Shown here: in pieces, positions 7,993 to 16,222 of the stretch
Layout: each line of letters opens with the position of its first letter
How positions within the stretch are numbered: position 1 is the stretch's first letter
Origin: an uncultured Collinsella sp.
Lineage (GTDB): Bacteria; Actinomycetota; Coriobacteriia; Coriobacteriales; Coriobacteriaceae
NCBI GenBank assembly: GCA_900751695.1
Contig: CAADSS010000002.1
Span: 1 to 34,555 of the forward strand
Length of the DNA stretch: 34,555 bases
Direction: 5' to 3'
Notes under the pieces: model-generated
The model's database searches: none
What the model was told of the DNA's origin: nothing
Seen by the model: only the letters and a program-made list of their open reading frames with translations
Program-made: the position numbers and the translations under genes

Positions 7993-10900
7993 ATGGGGGA
8001 ACTCGAGCGTAACATGCGCGATGACGTGGGGCAGCCGCTGGGCAATGCTCCAAGTACAGACAATGGGGGACAAATGGATATGTTTGAGGACGAGCGCGAG
8101 CGCGCCTCGCTGCATCGCCGTGGCGCGATTGCACGCGGCGTAGCCAAGCGCGGCCTGGTGACATTCCTGGCCTTCGCGATGGCCTTTGGCACCACGCCGG
8201 CTCAGCTGTGGGCCGAGGGCGCCGAGGGCATTGCCGAGGCTGTGGCTCAGGCTACGACGCCGGGCGAGGACGCAGCGCTTGCGGGCGGTGCCGCTGAGCA
8301 GAGCGGCGACGAGGTTTCGGATTCTGGGAGCGCGCCTGCAGCTAGTGCCGCCGCAACAAAGGCAGCAACTGGCGACGAAGGCTCGGCGACGGGGGAGAGC
8401 CCTGCCGCGAGCGAGCAGTCTTCAGCGGCATCCGCTGGCCAAGCAGGATCTGCCGCCGCGGCTGCCGTTCAGACAGAGAACCCGACAGAAACCGGCGATG
8501 TCGCCAAGAAGCAAGTCGAGGTCTCGTTCTCGATTATCGGCACCGATGCCGACGGCAAGGCTCAGACCTGGGTGGCACCTACGCAGCTCAAGCTCGACGA
8601 GGGCGCGACGGCTGCGGATGCCTTCGTTAAGCTGCAGCATAAGACGGGCTTTAAAGCGGATTACGAACCGAACACGGCATACGGCTTCTACCTCAAAAGC
8701 ATCACGTCCCCGACAGATGGCCGCACGCTTGCCTACGATCCGACGACTAATGCCTTCTGGCAGCTGTTCGTCGACGGCGCGTCTTCCTCGGTTGGCGCGA
8801 GCAGCGTTAAGCTCGCCCCGGGGCAGAAGATTGAGTTTGCCTTTACGGGTGGTAGCGCATCCCCTGTCGTTAAGGACCAGCTTGCTGCGAATGTGACCGT
8901 CATTGGTCGCGATGCCTGGGGCAAGACTCAGACTTGGGTCGATAACGCGCAGTATGTGGTGACGTCCGGTTCGAGCGCACTTGACCTTACGAAGGTCGCG
9001 CTTGAGGCGAATGACATCGACGCCGTTGCTGCTGGCTCCTTCATTCTGAGCCTTAAGTACAACGGTGTTGAGCTGGGTACGCCCCAAGATTATTCGACCT
9101 ATTGGCAGCTGTTCATCAACGGCAAGTCGAGCGACTACACGGCAGACAATGTCACCATTCATGCTGGCGATACCGTTACGTGGTTCTACGGTGGCTGGGG
9201 CGACAAGTTGCCGTCCGATTCCGTCCATGCTTCCGTTCAGGTCCTTGGTAAGGACAAGGACGGCAAGCAGCAGGTTTGGGCTTCGACGGGCCAGACGAGT
9301 CTCAAGGCGGGCTCTACTGCCAAGGATCTCCTTGAGCAGACCGGTCTTACTCTCGATGCTAGCGAATCGTCTTGGGGCTGGTTCCTCAACGGCATTACTT
9401 CGCCGTTCGATAGTAAGTCCTATGGCTGGGATGCTGCGACTAATAGCTATTGGCGCTTCTATGTAAATGGCAAGTTCGCCGACGTTGGCGCCGGTGCCTA
9501 TGAGCTCCAAGAGGGCGATGCCGTCACCTTTATGTATGGTGCTGACGCCGATGCCCTTCCTGGCCAGGTTCTTGGGTCTGTCGATGTTATCGGTCCCGAT
9601 GTCAACGGCAACAATACTCGCTGGGGTTTGGCAAGCAACGTTTCTCTGCCCGAAGGCTCTACGGCTCAGGATTTCATCGAGACGGTTCTGAAGGCAAAGC
9701 GCGTTGATTACAAAGCCTCCCAGAGTGGTGCATACTGGTTCCTCAATTCCGTTACTTCGCCGTTCGATCACAAGCCGTATGTCTGGGATGCTGCGACCAA
9801 TAAATATTGGCACCTGTATATCAATGGAGAGCCCTCCTTACTCTGCGCCAATCAGATTACGCTCAAGAGCGGCGATAAGGTTACGCTTGCCTATACCACC
9901 GACGATTCGGCCATGCCCGATCCCGACAAGATTGTCGTGGACCCGAGCGCGACGACTCCTGATTGGGATGCCGAGTGGGCCGGCTACGGCAACAGTGGCA
10001 ACGGTTCGACCGTAACGGATGCCAAGACGCCTGCGCAGGCCGCCGGTCTTAAGTGGGCCTTCGATTGGAAGGCCGAGTCTGGTCAGCAGTATGCCAACTG
10101 CAGCGAGCCTGTCATCGCTAACGGCTTTGTGTATATCGCGACCGAGAACGAGCTCATTAAGATCGATTCGTCCACGGGCAAAAAGGTTGCCTCTGCGCCG
10201 CTTGCCTCCAAGGTGAGCTATACTTCTCGTCCGATCTATACCAATGGCCTTATCATCGTTCCGCTAAACGGCGGTGCGGTCCAGGCGATTACTGCAGACA
10301 AGCTGATCTGCAAGTGGCTGACGCCTGGTTTGACGGACTTGACGCAGAGCTCCTGCACCGTCGTTTCGGACGGCGAGTGCGTTTATGTTGGTACGGTCGA
10401 TATTTCGTATGACGAGAATTACAACGCGACCTACGGCAACGGCTCCTTTGCGCGCATTAAGATTGCCACGGGCGAAGTTTCTTGGCAGAACATCGACCCT
10501 GCCGAGGGCTATTACTGGACTGGTGCGGCTTTGACGGATAAGTATGCCATCGTTCCTACGAGCGCGGGTACGCTTAAGTGCATTGATAAGACGACGGGCG
10601 ATGTCGTTTCGACCATGAAGCTCGGCGCTCTCGCGAACGCCGACTGTGTCGCCGATCCGTCCAATGGTTCGACCTTCTATCAGATGACGCACGATGGAAA
10701 GCTCCATGTGATTTCGCTTTCGGCGAAGGGCATACTGAGCGAGCAGAAGACGGTCGATCTGGGTCTTACTAATAACATGAGCGCACCGGCGGTGGCTGGC
10801 GAAAACTTGATTGTCGGCGGACAGATGGCTACTGGCTCTGCTCTGGCTCTCTATAATCTGAAGACCGGTAAGACCACGATGGTCACCGCTGCTGACGGTA

Positions 10901-11814
10901 AAGAACTTCCGGCCGGATTTAACGGTATTGCTGCTACTCCGCTGGTGAGTGTTCAGGGCGGCAAGACCTATGTGTACTTCACCGTTAACAGCGCGGATAG
11001 CAAGGATTACGTCAACTACTCTGCTGGTGGCGGCGTGTATCGCTATACGCTCGGCGATGCAGAGGCGACGCAGATTTATGATGCGGCTGGCCATTACCAG
11101 CACTGCGACTCTCCGGTCATTGCCGATGCATCTGGCAACCTGTACTACATCAATGACTCGGGCACGCTGTTTAAACTTGGAGCTGTCGAGTCTTGGACGG
11201 TTGCCTTTAATTCCAACGGCGGGTCTGCTTGCGACACTAAGTTTGTTGCTACGGCCGACGGCAAGCTGGTCAAGCCGGCCGATCCGACGCGCGATGGCTA
11301 CACTTTCGGCGGTTGGTATACCGATGAGACTTGCACGCAGGCGTATGACTTCAGTACGCCGGTGACGGCCGACCTGACGTTGTATGCCAAGTGGACCAAG
11401 AATGCCGTTAACCCTGGCGGTAATGGCGGCGCTGGTTCGAATGGCGGCGGTTCTGGTACCGGTGCTGGTTCCGGCGCTGGCGCTGGCGCGGGTTCTGGCT
11501 CCGGCTCGAAGGGCGGCGCTATTGCCCCGGGCAAGAAGCCGGTGACCAAGACGACGGTGTCGACCAAGACCGAGACCAAGGAAAACAAGTCCGACAAGAA
11601 GGATGAGAAGAAGTCTGACAAGAAGGACAACAAGTCCGACAAGAAGTCCGATTCCAAGTCCGATACGGGTGCTGCTTCCACGACCACTGCTAAGAAGTCC
11701 TCTAGTGCTTCCGAGCAGGAGACTGGCACCAACCCGCTCGCTATTGTTGGCGTTGCCGCCGGCGTCATCGGTCTCGCCATCGTCGGCGTGTTCGTGTTCA
11801 CCAAACGTCGGTAG
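7993..11814 (+). CDS. Large surface protein: four transcobalamin-like (DUF4430) domains, PQQ-like propeller, InlB-type repeat
   Basis: The protein has about 1273 residues. ATG 7993 follows GGAGGGAAGGGGG; ATG 8074 is an alternative. A signal peptide ends near TPAQLWA, after an Ala/Ser/Glu-rich run. Four tandem DUF4430/transcobalamin C-terminal-like units lie at about 174-293, 299-409, 410-524 and 526-643, with repeated marks such as SPTDG/SPFDS, YWQLFVDG/YWRFYVNG and a final VTxxYG/AYT strand. A PQQ-like beta-propeller spans about 685-1064 and an InlB/Flg_new repeat (GYTFGGWYTD) about 1067-1136. A Gly-rich then Lys/Ser/Asp-rich stalk, one membrane helix (about 1249-1270) and KRR complete it. 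No clear LPxTG is seen, so it is probably membrane-anchored. The riboswitch upstream implies corrinoid binding or uptake; binding itself is inferred. Confidence 0.88.
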   Translation: MGELERNMRDDVGQPLGNAPSTDNGGQMDMFEDERERASLHRRGAIARGVAKRGLVTFLAFAMAFGTTPAQLWAEGAEGIAEAVAQATTPGEDAALAGGAAEQSGDEVSDSGSAPAASAAATKAATGDEGSATGESPAASEQSSAASAGQAGSAAAAAVQTENPTETGDVAKKQVEVSFSIIGTDADGKAQTWVAPTQLKLDEGATAADAFVKLQHKTGFKADYEPNTAYGFYLKSITSPTDGRTLAYDPTTNAFWQLFVDGASSSVGASSVKLAPGQKIEFAFTGGSASPVVKDQLAANVTVIGRDAWGKTQTWVDNAQYVVTSGSSALDLTKVALEANDIDAVAAGSFILSLKYNGVELGTPQDYSTYWQLFINGKSSDYTADNVTIHAGDTVTWFYGGWGDKLPSDSVHASVQVLGKDKDGKQQVWASTGQTSLKAGSTAKDLLEQTGLTLDASESSWGWFLNGITSPFDSKSYGWDAATNSYWRFYVNGKFADVGAGAYELQEGDAVTFMYGADADALPGQVLGSVDVIGPDVNGNNTRWGLASNVSLPEGSTAQDFIETVLKAKRVDYKASQSGAYWFLNSVTSPFDHKPYVWDAATNKYWHLYINGEPSLLCANQITLKSGDKVTLAYTTDDSAMPDPDKIVVDPSATTPDWDAEWAGYGNSGNGSTVTDAKTPAQAAGLKWAFDWKAESGQQYANCSEPVIANGFVYIATENELIKIDSSTGKKVASAPLASKVSYTSRPIYTNGLIIVPLNGGAVQAITADKLICKWLTPGLTDLTQSSCTVVSDGECVYVGTVDISYDENYNATYGNGSFARIKIATGEVSWQNIDPAEGYYWTGAALTDKYAIVPTSAGTLKCIDKTTGDVVSTMKLGALANADCVADPSNGSTFYQMTHDGKLHVISLSAKGILSEQKTVDLGLTNNMSAPAVAGENLIVGGQMATGSALALYNLKTGKTTMVTAADGKELPAGFNGIAATPLVSVQGGKTYVYFTVNSADSKDYVNYSAGGGVYRYTLGDAEATQIYDAAGHYQHCDSPVIADASGNLYYINDSGTLFKLGAVESWTVAFNSNGGSACDTKFVATADGKLVKPADPTRDGYTFGGWYTDETCTQAYDFSTPVTADLTLYAKWTKNAVNPGGNGGAGSNGGGSGTGAGSGAGAGAGSGSGSKGGAIAPGKKPVTKTTVSTKTETKENKSDKKDEKKSDKKDNKSDKKSDSKSDTGAASTTTAKKSSSASEQETGTNPLAIVGVAAGVIGLAIVGVFVFTKRR

Positions 11815-11823
11815 GTGAGGGCT

Positions 11824-12726
11824 GTGTCCAATAAATCCAAGGACGCTGACCCCAAGCAACCGGATTCCTCGTTCATTCAGTTCGACGATGCAAAGCAACA
11901 GGGCGCCGCTTCGGCGGCGTCCGCCCCTCGCCGCAAGGTACTCCTTGGCGTTCTGACTGCCGCATGCGTCGTTCTGATCGTGGTCTCTCTGGGCTTTGTC
12001 CATCCCTCCGAGAGCGGTGCTTGGTCCATTGATTGGATCGTCCAGACCGTGACGGGGGAGAGCGTCGTCGCCAAGGATACCAAGGGGTCTGGCTCGTCTG
12101 CCGCTTCGGGCGAGGCTAGTTCCAAGGATTCCAAATCTTCGAATGATGCAAAAGACGAGCCCAAGGGTTCGAACGACGCCAAGGACGATTCCGAGTCTTC
12201 AAACAAGGAATCGGACAAAAACTCGGATAGCAAGAAGTCCGAGGACCGGGGTGGCAAGAAGTCTGGCGATAAATCCGCTGCCCAAAATACGGGAGCCGGT
12301 GATACTTCCAATGCGTCTGGCGGTGCTTCTTCGGGCGGTGGCCAGTCGTCTGATGGAGCCTCATCCTCTAATGGTGGAAACGCCTCCTCGGGCAGCCAAA
12401 GCGGCTCAGAGGAGTCCAACTACGTTACGGTGACGGTTTCAGTCACATCGAGCGCTGTGGGCAATCCCGTGTCCTCTGGCGGCACCTTTACCTTTAACGA
12501 AGGCGCCACCGTTTACGATGCCCTGTGCGCGCTGGGCCTTTCTGTCAACGCACACGGCTCATCGTACGGCACGTATGTTTCTGCGATTGGTGGTTTGGCC
12601 GAGAAACAGTACGGCGGCACGAGCGGCTGGATGTACTCCGTCAACGGTACAACGCCCATGACGGCCTGCAGTAACTACGTTCTCTCCAATGGCGACAACG
12701 TCGTTTGGTATTACGTAACGGGCTAG
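11824..12726 (+). CDS. Membrane-anchored DUF4430 (transcobalamin-like) protein
   Basis: The protein has 300 residues from GTG 11824, which lies six bases past AGGTG; GTG 11815 is possible but has no ribosome binding site. A short basic cytosolic part leads into one membrane helix (about 38-58, VLLGVLTAACVVLIVVSLGF). A long disordered Ser/Lys/Asp/Gly linker reaches across the wall to a single C-terminal DUF4430 domain (about 198-300), with ATVYDALCALGL, a GGTSGWMYSVNG strand and a final DNVVWYYVTG. It begins nine bases after the large DUF4430 protein and ends in a terminator, so both are under the same cobalamin riboswitch. It could hand ligand from the surface protein to a transporter encoded elsewhere. 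Confidence 0.85.
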   Translation: MSNKSKDADPKQPDSSFIQFDDAKQQGAASAASAPRRKVLLGVLTAACVVLIVVSLGFVHPSESGAWSIDWIVQTVTGESVVAKDTKGSGSSAASGEASSKDSKSSNDAKDEPKGSNDAKDDSESSNKESDKNSDSKKSEDRGGKKSGDKSAAQNTGAGDTSNASGGASSGGGQSSDGASSSNGGNASSGSQSGSEESNYVTVTVSVTSSAVGNPVSSGGTFTFNEGATVYDALCALGLSVNAHGSSYGTYVSAIGGLAEKQYGGTSGWMYSVNGTTPMTACSNYVLSNGDNVVWYYVTG

Positions 12727-12748
12727 AGGCCTCGACATAGCGCGCCAG

Positions 12749-12786
12749 ACGGGCGGTTCGGACCAACATCCGGACCGCCCGTTTTT
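12749..12786 (+). terminator. Rho-independent terminator of the DUF4430 operon
   Basis: A 13-bp stem (12749-12761 with 12770-12782, one G-U pair) and 8-base loop are followed by five T. It lies 23 bases past the stop at 12726. Confidence 0.85.
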
Positions 12787-12823
12787 CATGCGAATGGGAC
12801 TGGGCCGCCGGGTCTCTCGGCAA

Positions 12824-12859
12824 ACAAAAAACCGGTTGGAACGGGAATTCCAACCGGTT
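12824..12859 (-). terminator. Rho-independent terminator of the first GtrA-like gene
   Basis: A perfect 12-bp stem (12830-12841 with 12848-12859) is followed on the minus strand by TTTTTTG. It lies about 25 bases past the stop at 12885. It forms a convergent terminator pair with the one at 12749-12786. Confidence 0.85.
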
Positions 12860-12884
12860 ATACATTCAAGCAAATGGTGATCGA

Positions 12885-13292
12885 CTACGACCGTGCGCCC
12901 TCGAGGAAGAAGCGGCGGCTGAAGTAGTTGTACCAGGTGACCAAGAACGTGGCGATGGCCTTCATGGCTTGGTAGCCGATGCTCAAAAACGTGACGCCCA
13001 CAAACATGTACAGGTCGTTGAGGCCCAGACCGATCACCGACAGGATGGTGAAGATCGTGAACTCGCGCTTGCGGCTCATGCCCTCGCGATGGTCGAACAC
13101 GTACTTCATGCTGAGCCAGTAGTTGACCACGACGGACGTGATAAACGAAACCGTGGTGCTCATCAAAAAGTCGAGGTGGAACAGCTCGACGAGCGCAATG
13201 AGCATGCCCCAGTCGATGCCAAAGGAGATAAGACCCACGACAGCAAACTTGAGGAACTGCTTGGTATGAGGCTGTGCCAGCGCCTTGCGCAC
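12885..13292 (-). CDS. GtrA-like membrane protein
   Basis: The protein has 135 residues with four predicted membrane helices and the GtrA family pattern: KFAVVGLISFGIDWGMLIAL at the start, NYWLSMKYVFDHRE in the middle and YNYFSRRFFLEG at the end. GtrA-family proteins are thought to help move lipid-linked sugars across the membrane for glycosylation of cell-surface polymers. The start is GTG 13292 with a weak upstream GGATG; a TGA closes the frame of a nearby ATG. It shares the MKYVF, GMSRxREF and FLEG motifs with the second copy at 13512-13907. No glycosyltransferase is adjacent, so the sugar is unknown. Confidence 0.85.
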   Translation of the reverse strand: MRKALAQPHTKQFLKFAVVGLISFGIDWGMLIALVELFHLDFLMSTTVSFITSVVVNYWLSMKYVFDHREGMSRKREFTIFTILSVIGLGLNDLYMFVGVTFLSIGYQAMKAIATFLVTWYNYFSRRFFLEGARS

Positions 13293-13389
13293 GTAATCAC
13301 ATCCAATGCGTTGATGAATCGAGCAGAGGATACTTTAGAGCTTTTACAAGGGAAACGTAAGGTCTTTGCCAAGAACTATATGAACTCGC

Positions 13390-13428
13390 CAAATTTTCAA
13401 GAGCTAATCCGCAAACGTTGAAAATTTG
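13390..13428. repeat. AT-rich perfect inverted repeat
   Basis: CAAATTTTCAA (13390-13400) and TTGAAAATTTG (13418-13428) form a perfect 11-bp inverted repeat around a 17-base centre. It lies in the upstream region of the first GtrA-like gene and contrasts with the GC-rich surroundings. An operator or transcript hairpin is possible. Confidence 0.45.
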
Positions 13429-13445
13429 CCCGTAAACGAGCGACA

Positions 13446-13485
13446 CCCACGGACGATACTGCGCTGAGTGCGCGTCGTCCGTGGG
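13446..13485. terminator. Hairpin downstream of the second GtrA-like gene, possible terminator
   Basis: CCCACGGACGA (13446-13456) pairs with TCGTCCGTGGG (13475-13485), and an inner GCGC/GCGC can pair as well. It lies 27 bases past the stop at 13512. The T-run on the minus strand is weak (TCGCTCGTTTACG), so termination is tentative. Confidence 0.4.
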
Positions 13486-13511
13486 CGCCGTAATGCTGCA
13501 GGGGTTTCGAG

Positions 13512-13907
13512 CTATTTTGTCTCGTCGCCCTCCAGGAAGATTTTTCGGGTCACAAAGTTGTAGACCATGACAAGCGCGGTGGCGCAGATCTTGGCGATAT
13601 TGGCCTCGAGTCCCAGGCCGGCGTTGAGCGCCAGCACGATGCCGTCGTTGAGCACCAAACCGATCACGGACAGCACGACAAAGATGATGAACTCGCGGCG
13701 GCGGCTCATGCCTTCTTTGTGCGCAAACACGTACTTCATGCTTGCGAGGTAGTTAAAGATGAGTGAGATGATAAAGCCGCTGGTGTTGGCGATTAGGATG
13801 TTGAGGCCCAGACCGTAGTGGAGCAGATTCATAATGCCAAAGTCGATAATCGTGGCAATGACACCGACGACGCCAAATTTCATGATCTGCGCAAGGAGCT
13901 TTTGCAT
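13512..13907 (-). CDS. GtrA-like membrane protein, second copy
   Basis: The protein has 131 residues from ATG 13907, preceded by AAGGCAGG. An in-frame TTG at 13970 would add 21 basic residues (152 in total) and cannot be excluded. Four membrane helices are seen, with the family pattern KFGVVGVIATIIDFGIMNLL, NYLASMKYVFAHKE and YNFVTRKIFLEG. It is a paralogue of the gene at 12885-13292. It lies about 80 bases after the fbp stop on the same strand and may be co-transcribed with fbp. A role in flipping lipid-linked sugars for surface glycan decoration is the family expectation; the substrate is unknown. Confidence 0.82.
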   Translation of the reverse strand: MQKLLAQIMKFGVVGVIATIIDFGIMNLLHYGLGLNILIANTSGFIISLIFNYLASMKYVFAHKEGMSRRREFIIFVVLSVIGLVLNDGIVLALNAGLGLEANIAKICATALVMVYNFVTRKIFLEGDETK

Positions 13908-13985
13908 AGTACCTGCCTTAAGCTGGCGCCGAAGCGCCGCGGGGATGACAAACTTAGCAAGTTTAGCCAATCCCCGCGGGTGGTG

Positions 13986-15902
13986 CTAGGCGTGCTCCTC
14001 GATAGCACCGTTTCTATATGCATCGAGCAGCTGGCGCAGGTCCTGGATCTGGCTGCGAATCTTGGCGCCAGTATCGGTGTCGCTCACCATGCGGCGACGG
14101 TCTGCTTGGTCAAAACGGTTGGTCTCGCTCTCGATGTCCACGTTGCGCGTGAGTGCCTCGGCAACCGTCGTAAAGGCCCGGTGCGACTTGAGGCGGCAGC
14201 CGCGCGAGCTCGAGATGAGCGTATAGCCGGCGATGCCCGTCTTGGGATGGTAAGCGCGGCAGAAGCCGCCATCGATGACCAGTAACTTGCCCTCGGCGCG
14301 GATGGGCTGCTCGCCCTTGGTGGTTTTAACGGGCGTGTGGCCGTTGATGATGTGGCCGGTCGGCGAGCATGCCATGGGCGCGACGCCAAACTCGCGCATG
14401 ATGTCATCGCAGACCGAGGGCGACTTGGTAAGCGTAAAGTACGGGTCCATCGGCTCGACCCAGGTGCTCTTATCGGCGATATAGGCGCGCTCAAAGGTAC
14501 GCACCAGGCGTCCGCTGGCGGGTGAGTTAAAGCCAATCCACAGGTACCACATCCAGTCGAGGGCGTCGCGGTCGCCCACGCGCCAGGCGCGGCGGGCGAT
14601 GTGGTCGCAAAAATCGAGGTAATCGCGGCCAGCGTGCCAGGTGCCTAGGCAGTTCATGCTGCTAAAGGTGCCGTCTTCGTTGAGCGGCACGCAGCCATGG
14701 AACAGCAGGTTGCCGTTGGCGACTTTGTACATCGAGCCGTGGGAATAGAGGAAATCGATATGGCGATGCAGGTGATCGGCGGTGACAAACTCGGACACGA
14801 GCTTGTCGATGATGTGCTGCTCCTGAGACGTGAGCGTATAGGGGTCCGCTGGATCGACGGTGGGGAAGTCATTGGTCGTGAGTGGCCACATGCTGCCGTC
14901 GGCGAGCGTGACCGTGCCGGTGTCGTGGTCGATCTTGTCGAGTAACAAGCGGTCGGTCATATCGAACTCGGGGTGGCGCTGGATAATCTGGCCCTCGAGC
15001 TTAAAGAGCAGCACGTTGATGGCCTTGATCAGCGGGGTGATGGACTCACCGGCGGTGTAGGTGGCATCGGCAAAGGCGACAAGCTCACGCAGCGAGATGC
15101 CGTAGTCGTTCTCTAGAATTTCGTAGTTGTCGTAGCGTAGGTTGTTGCGCAATACCGTGGCGATGCAGGCGGGCTCACCGGCCGCAGCGCCCATCCACAG
15201 CAGGTCGTGGTTGCCCCACTGGATGTCGAGCGAATGGTAGGTGAGCAGGCGGTCCATAATCTTGGCCGCGCCGCCGCCGCGGTCGAAGATATCGCCCACC
15301 AGGTGCAGGTGGTCGACGGCCAGGCGCTTGATGAGCGAAGCGAGCGACTCGATAAAGTCGTCGGCGCTGGCGGTCTCCAGGATGGACTCCACGATGCGCT
15401 CGTGATAGCGCACGCGATAGTTGTTCTCGTCCGGGTGCGTGTGCAACAACTCGTCGATGATATAGGCGTAGTCGCGCGGGATGGCCTTACGCACCTTGGA
15501 GCGCGTGTAGCGGCTTGAAAGCGAGCGAGCGACCATGATGAGCTGGTCAAGCATCGTCTTGTACCAAGTTGGCGAGTCCTCGCGCTGGCTGCGGACCAGC
15601 TCAATCTTCTCGCGCGGGTAGTAAATGAGCGTGCACAGCTCGCCCTTTTCGTCAAAGGAGAGCGTGTCGCCAAAAATCTCGTCGACATGCTCGCGCACGA
15701 CGCCCGAGCAGTTGTTGAGGATGTGCATAAAGGCTTCGTACTCGCCGTGCACGTCGCTCATAAAATGCTCGGTGCCCTTGGGTAGGTTGAGGATGGCTGA
15801 GAGGTTGATAATCTCGGTAAATGCGGATTGTTCGGTGGGGAACTGTCTCGACAGCAGGCGCAGATACTTGAAGTCTTGCGGGTTGCGATCGAATGCGACC
15901 AT
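13986..15902 (-). CDS. fbp: Fructose-1,6-bisphosphatase, class III
   Basis: The protein has 638 residues, the length of the Firmicutes-type class III enzyme. Metallophosphatase motifs appear in order: SDVHGEY (Asp50, His52), VGDIFDRGGG near 204 and WGNHDLLW near 230. Start ATG 15902 follows GGAAGGTG by seven bases; an upstream in-frame ATG at 15947 lacks a site. The enzyme removes the 1-phosphate of fructose-1,6-bisphosphate in gluconeogenesis, in the cytosol, with Mn2+ in related enzymes. Its presence indicates growth on non-sugar carbon such as amino acids, in line with the peptidases in this window. A perfect inverted repeat at 15930-15959 lies just upstream. Confidence 0.93.
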   Translation of the reverse strand: MVAFDRNPQDFKYLRLLSRQFPTEQSAFTEIINLSAILNLPKGTEHFMSDVHGEYEAFMHILNNCSGVVREHVDEIFGDTLSFDEKGELCTLIYYPREKIELVRSQREDSPTWYKTMLDQLIMVARSLSSRYTRSKVRKAIPRDYAYIIDELLHTHPDENNYRVRYHERIVESILETASADDFIESLASLIKRLAVDHLHLVGDIFDRGGGAAKIMDRLLTYHSLDIQWGNHDLLWMGAAAGEPACIATVLRNNLRYDNYEILENDYGISLRELVAFADATYTAGESITPLIKAINVLLFKLEGQIIQRHPEFDMTDRLLLDKIDHDTGTVTLADGSMWPLTTNDFPTVDPADPYTLTSQEQHIIDKLVSEFVTADHLHRHIDFLYSHGSMYKVANGNLLFHGCVPLNEDGTFSSMNCLGTWHAGRDYLDFCDHIARRAWRVGDRDALDWMWYLWIGFNSPASGRLVRTFERAYIADKSTWVEPMDPYFTLTKSPSVCDDIMREFGVAPMACSPTGHIINGHTPVKTTKGEQPIRAEGKLLVIDGGFCRAYHPKTGIAGYTLISSSRGCRLKSHRAFTTVAEALTRNVDIESETNRFDQADRRRMVSDTDTGAKIRSQIQDLRQLLDAYRNGAIEEHA

Positions 15903-15929
15903 GAAACACCTTCCGATGGGGCTGGTAAA

Positions 15930-15959
15930 ACTGATAAACAGCGTCAAACGTTTATCAGT
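15930..15959. promoter_or_regulatory. Perfect inverted repeat upstream of fbp, candidate operator
   Basis: ACTGATAAAC (15930-15939) and GTTTATCAGT (15950-15959) are perfect reverse complements around a 10-base centre. The repeat sits 28-57 bases before the fbp start, where a repressor would act. No T-run follows. The rest of the 320-base gap (15903-16222) is AT-rich and holds the promoter of the next gene. Confidence 0.45.
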
Positions 15960-16185
15960 ATGCGCCGCTTTTGTTTCGATTTTGCGCCAGCGGCTGAATT
16001 GTCGGCTGAACGGTTTGGTAAATCGATTTAGTTGAGGTAGATATGGCGGTTGAGTGGAGACGACAGAGGGTGTTTTCTCAGATATTTATGCGTGGGGTCG
16101 GTGGAGACGATGGTGGTAAAGATGTTCGCTATTTTTGGTTCGATTTGGTAAATAGTGGACATATGTACCGTATGTAGGCTCACTG

Positions 16186-16194
16186 TGCGATAAT
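16186..16194 (+). promoter_or_regulatory. Candidate extended -10 element of the broken degV gene
   Basis: TGCGATAAT has the TGn-TATAAT form of an extended -10 box and lies about 30 bases before ATG 16223. No good -35 box is seen. AAGGAG follows as the ribosome binding site. Confidence 0.45.
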
Positions 16195-16222
16195 TTGCGC
16201 AGCAATACGTAAGGAGCCTCAT

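Noticed and set aside
11735..11814. Possible sortase signal in the C-terminus of the large DUF4430 protein (SEQETG before the helix)
   Set aside because: The position and charged tail fit, but the Leu-Pro of LPxTG is missing, so only a membrane anchor is claimed.
12969..13421. 150-codon plus-strand frame opposite the first GtrA-like gene
   Set aside because: Mostly antisense to a clear membrane protein gene, with a composition typical of a shadow frame.
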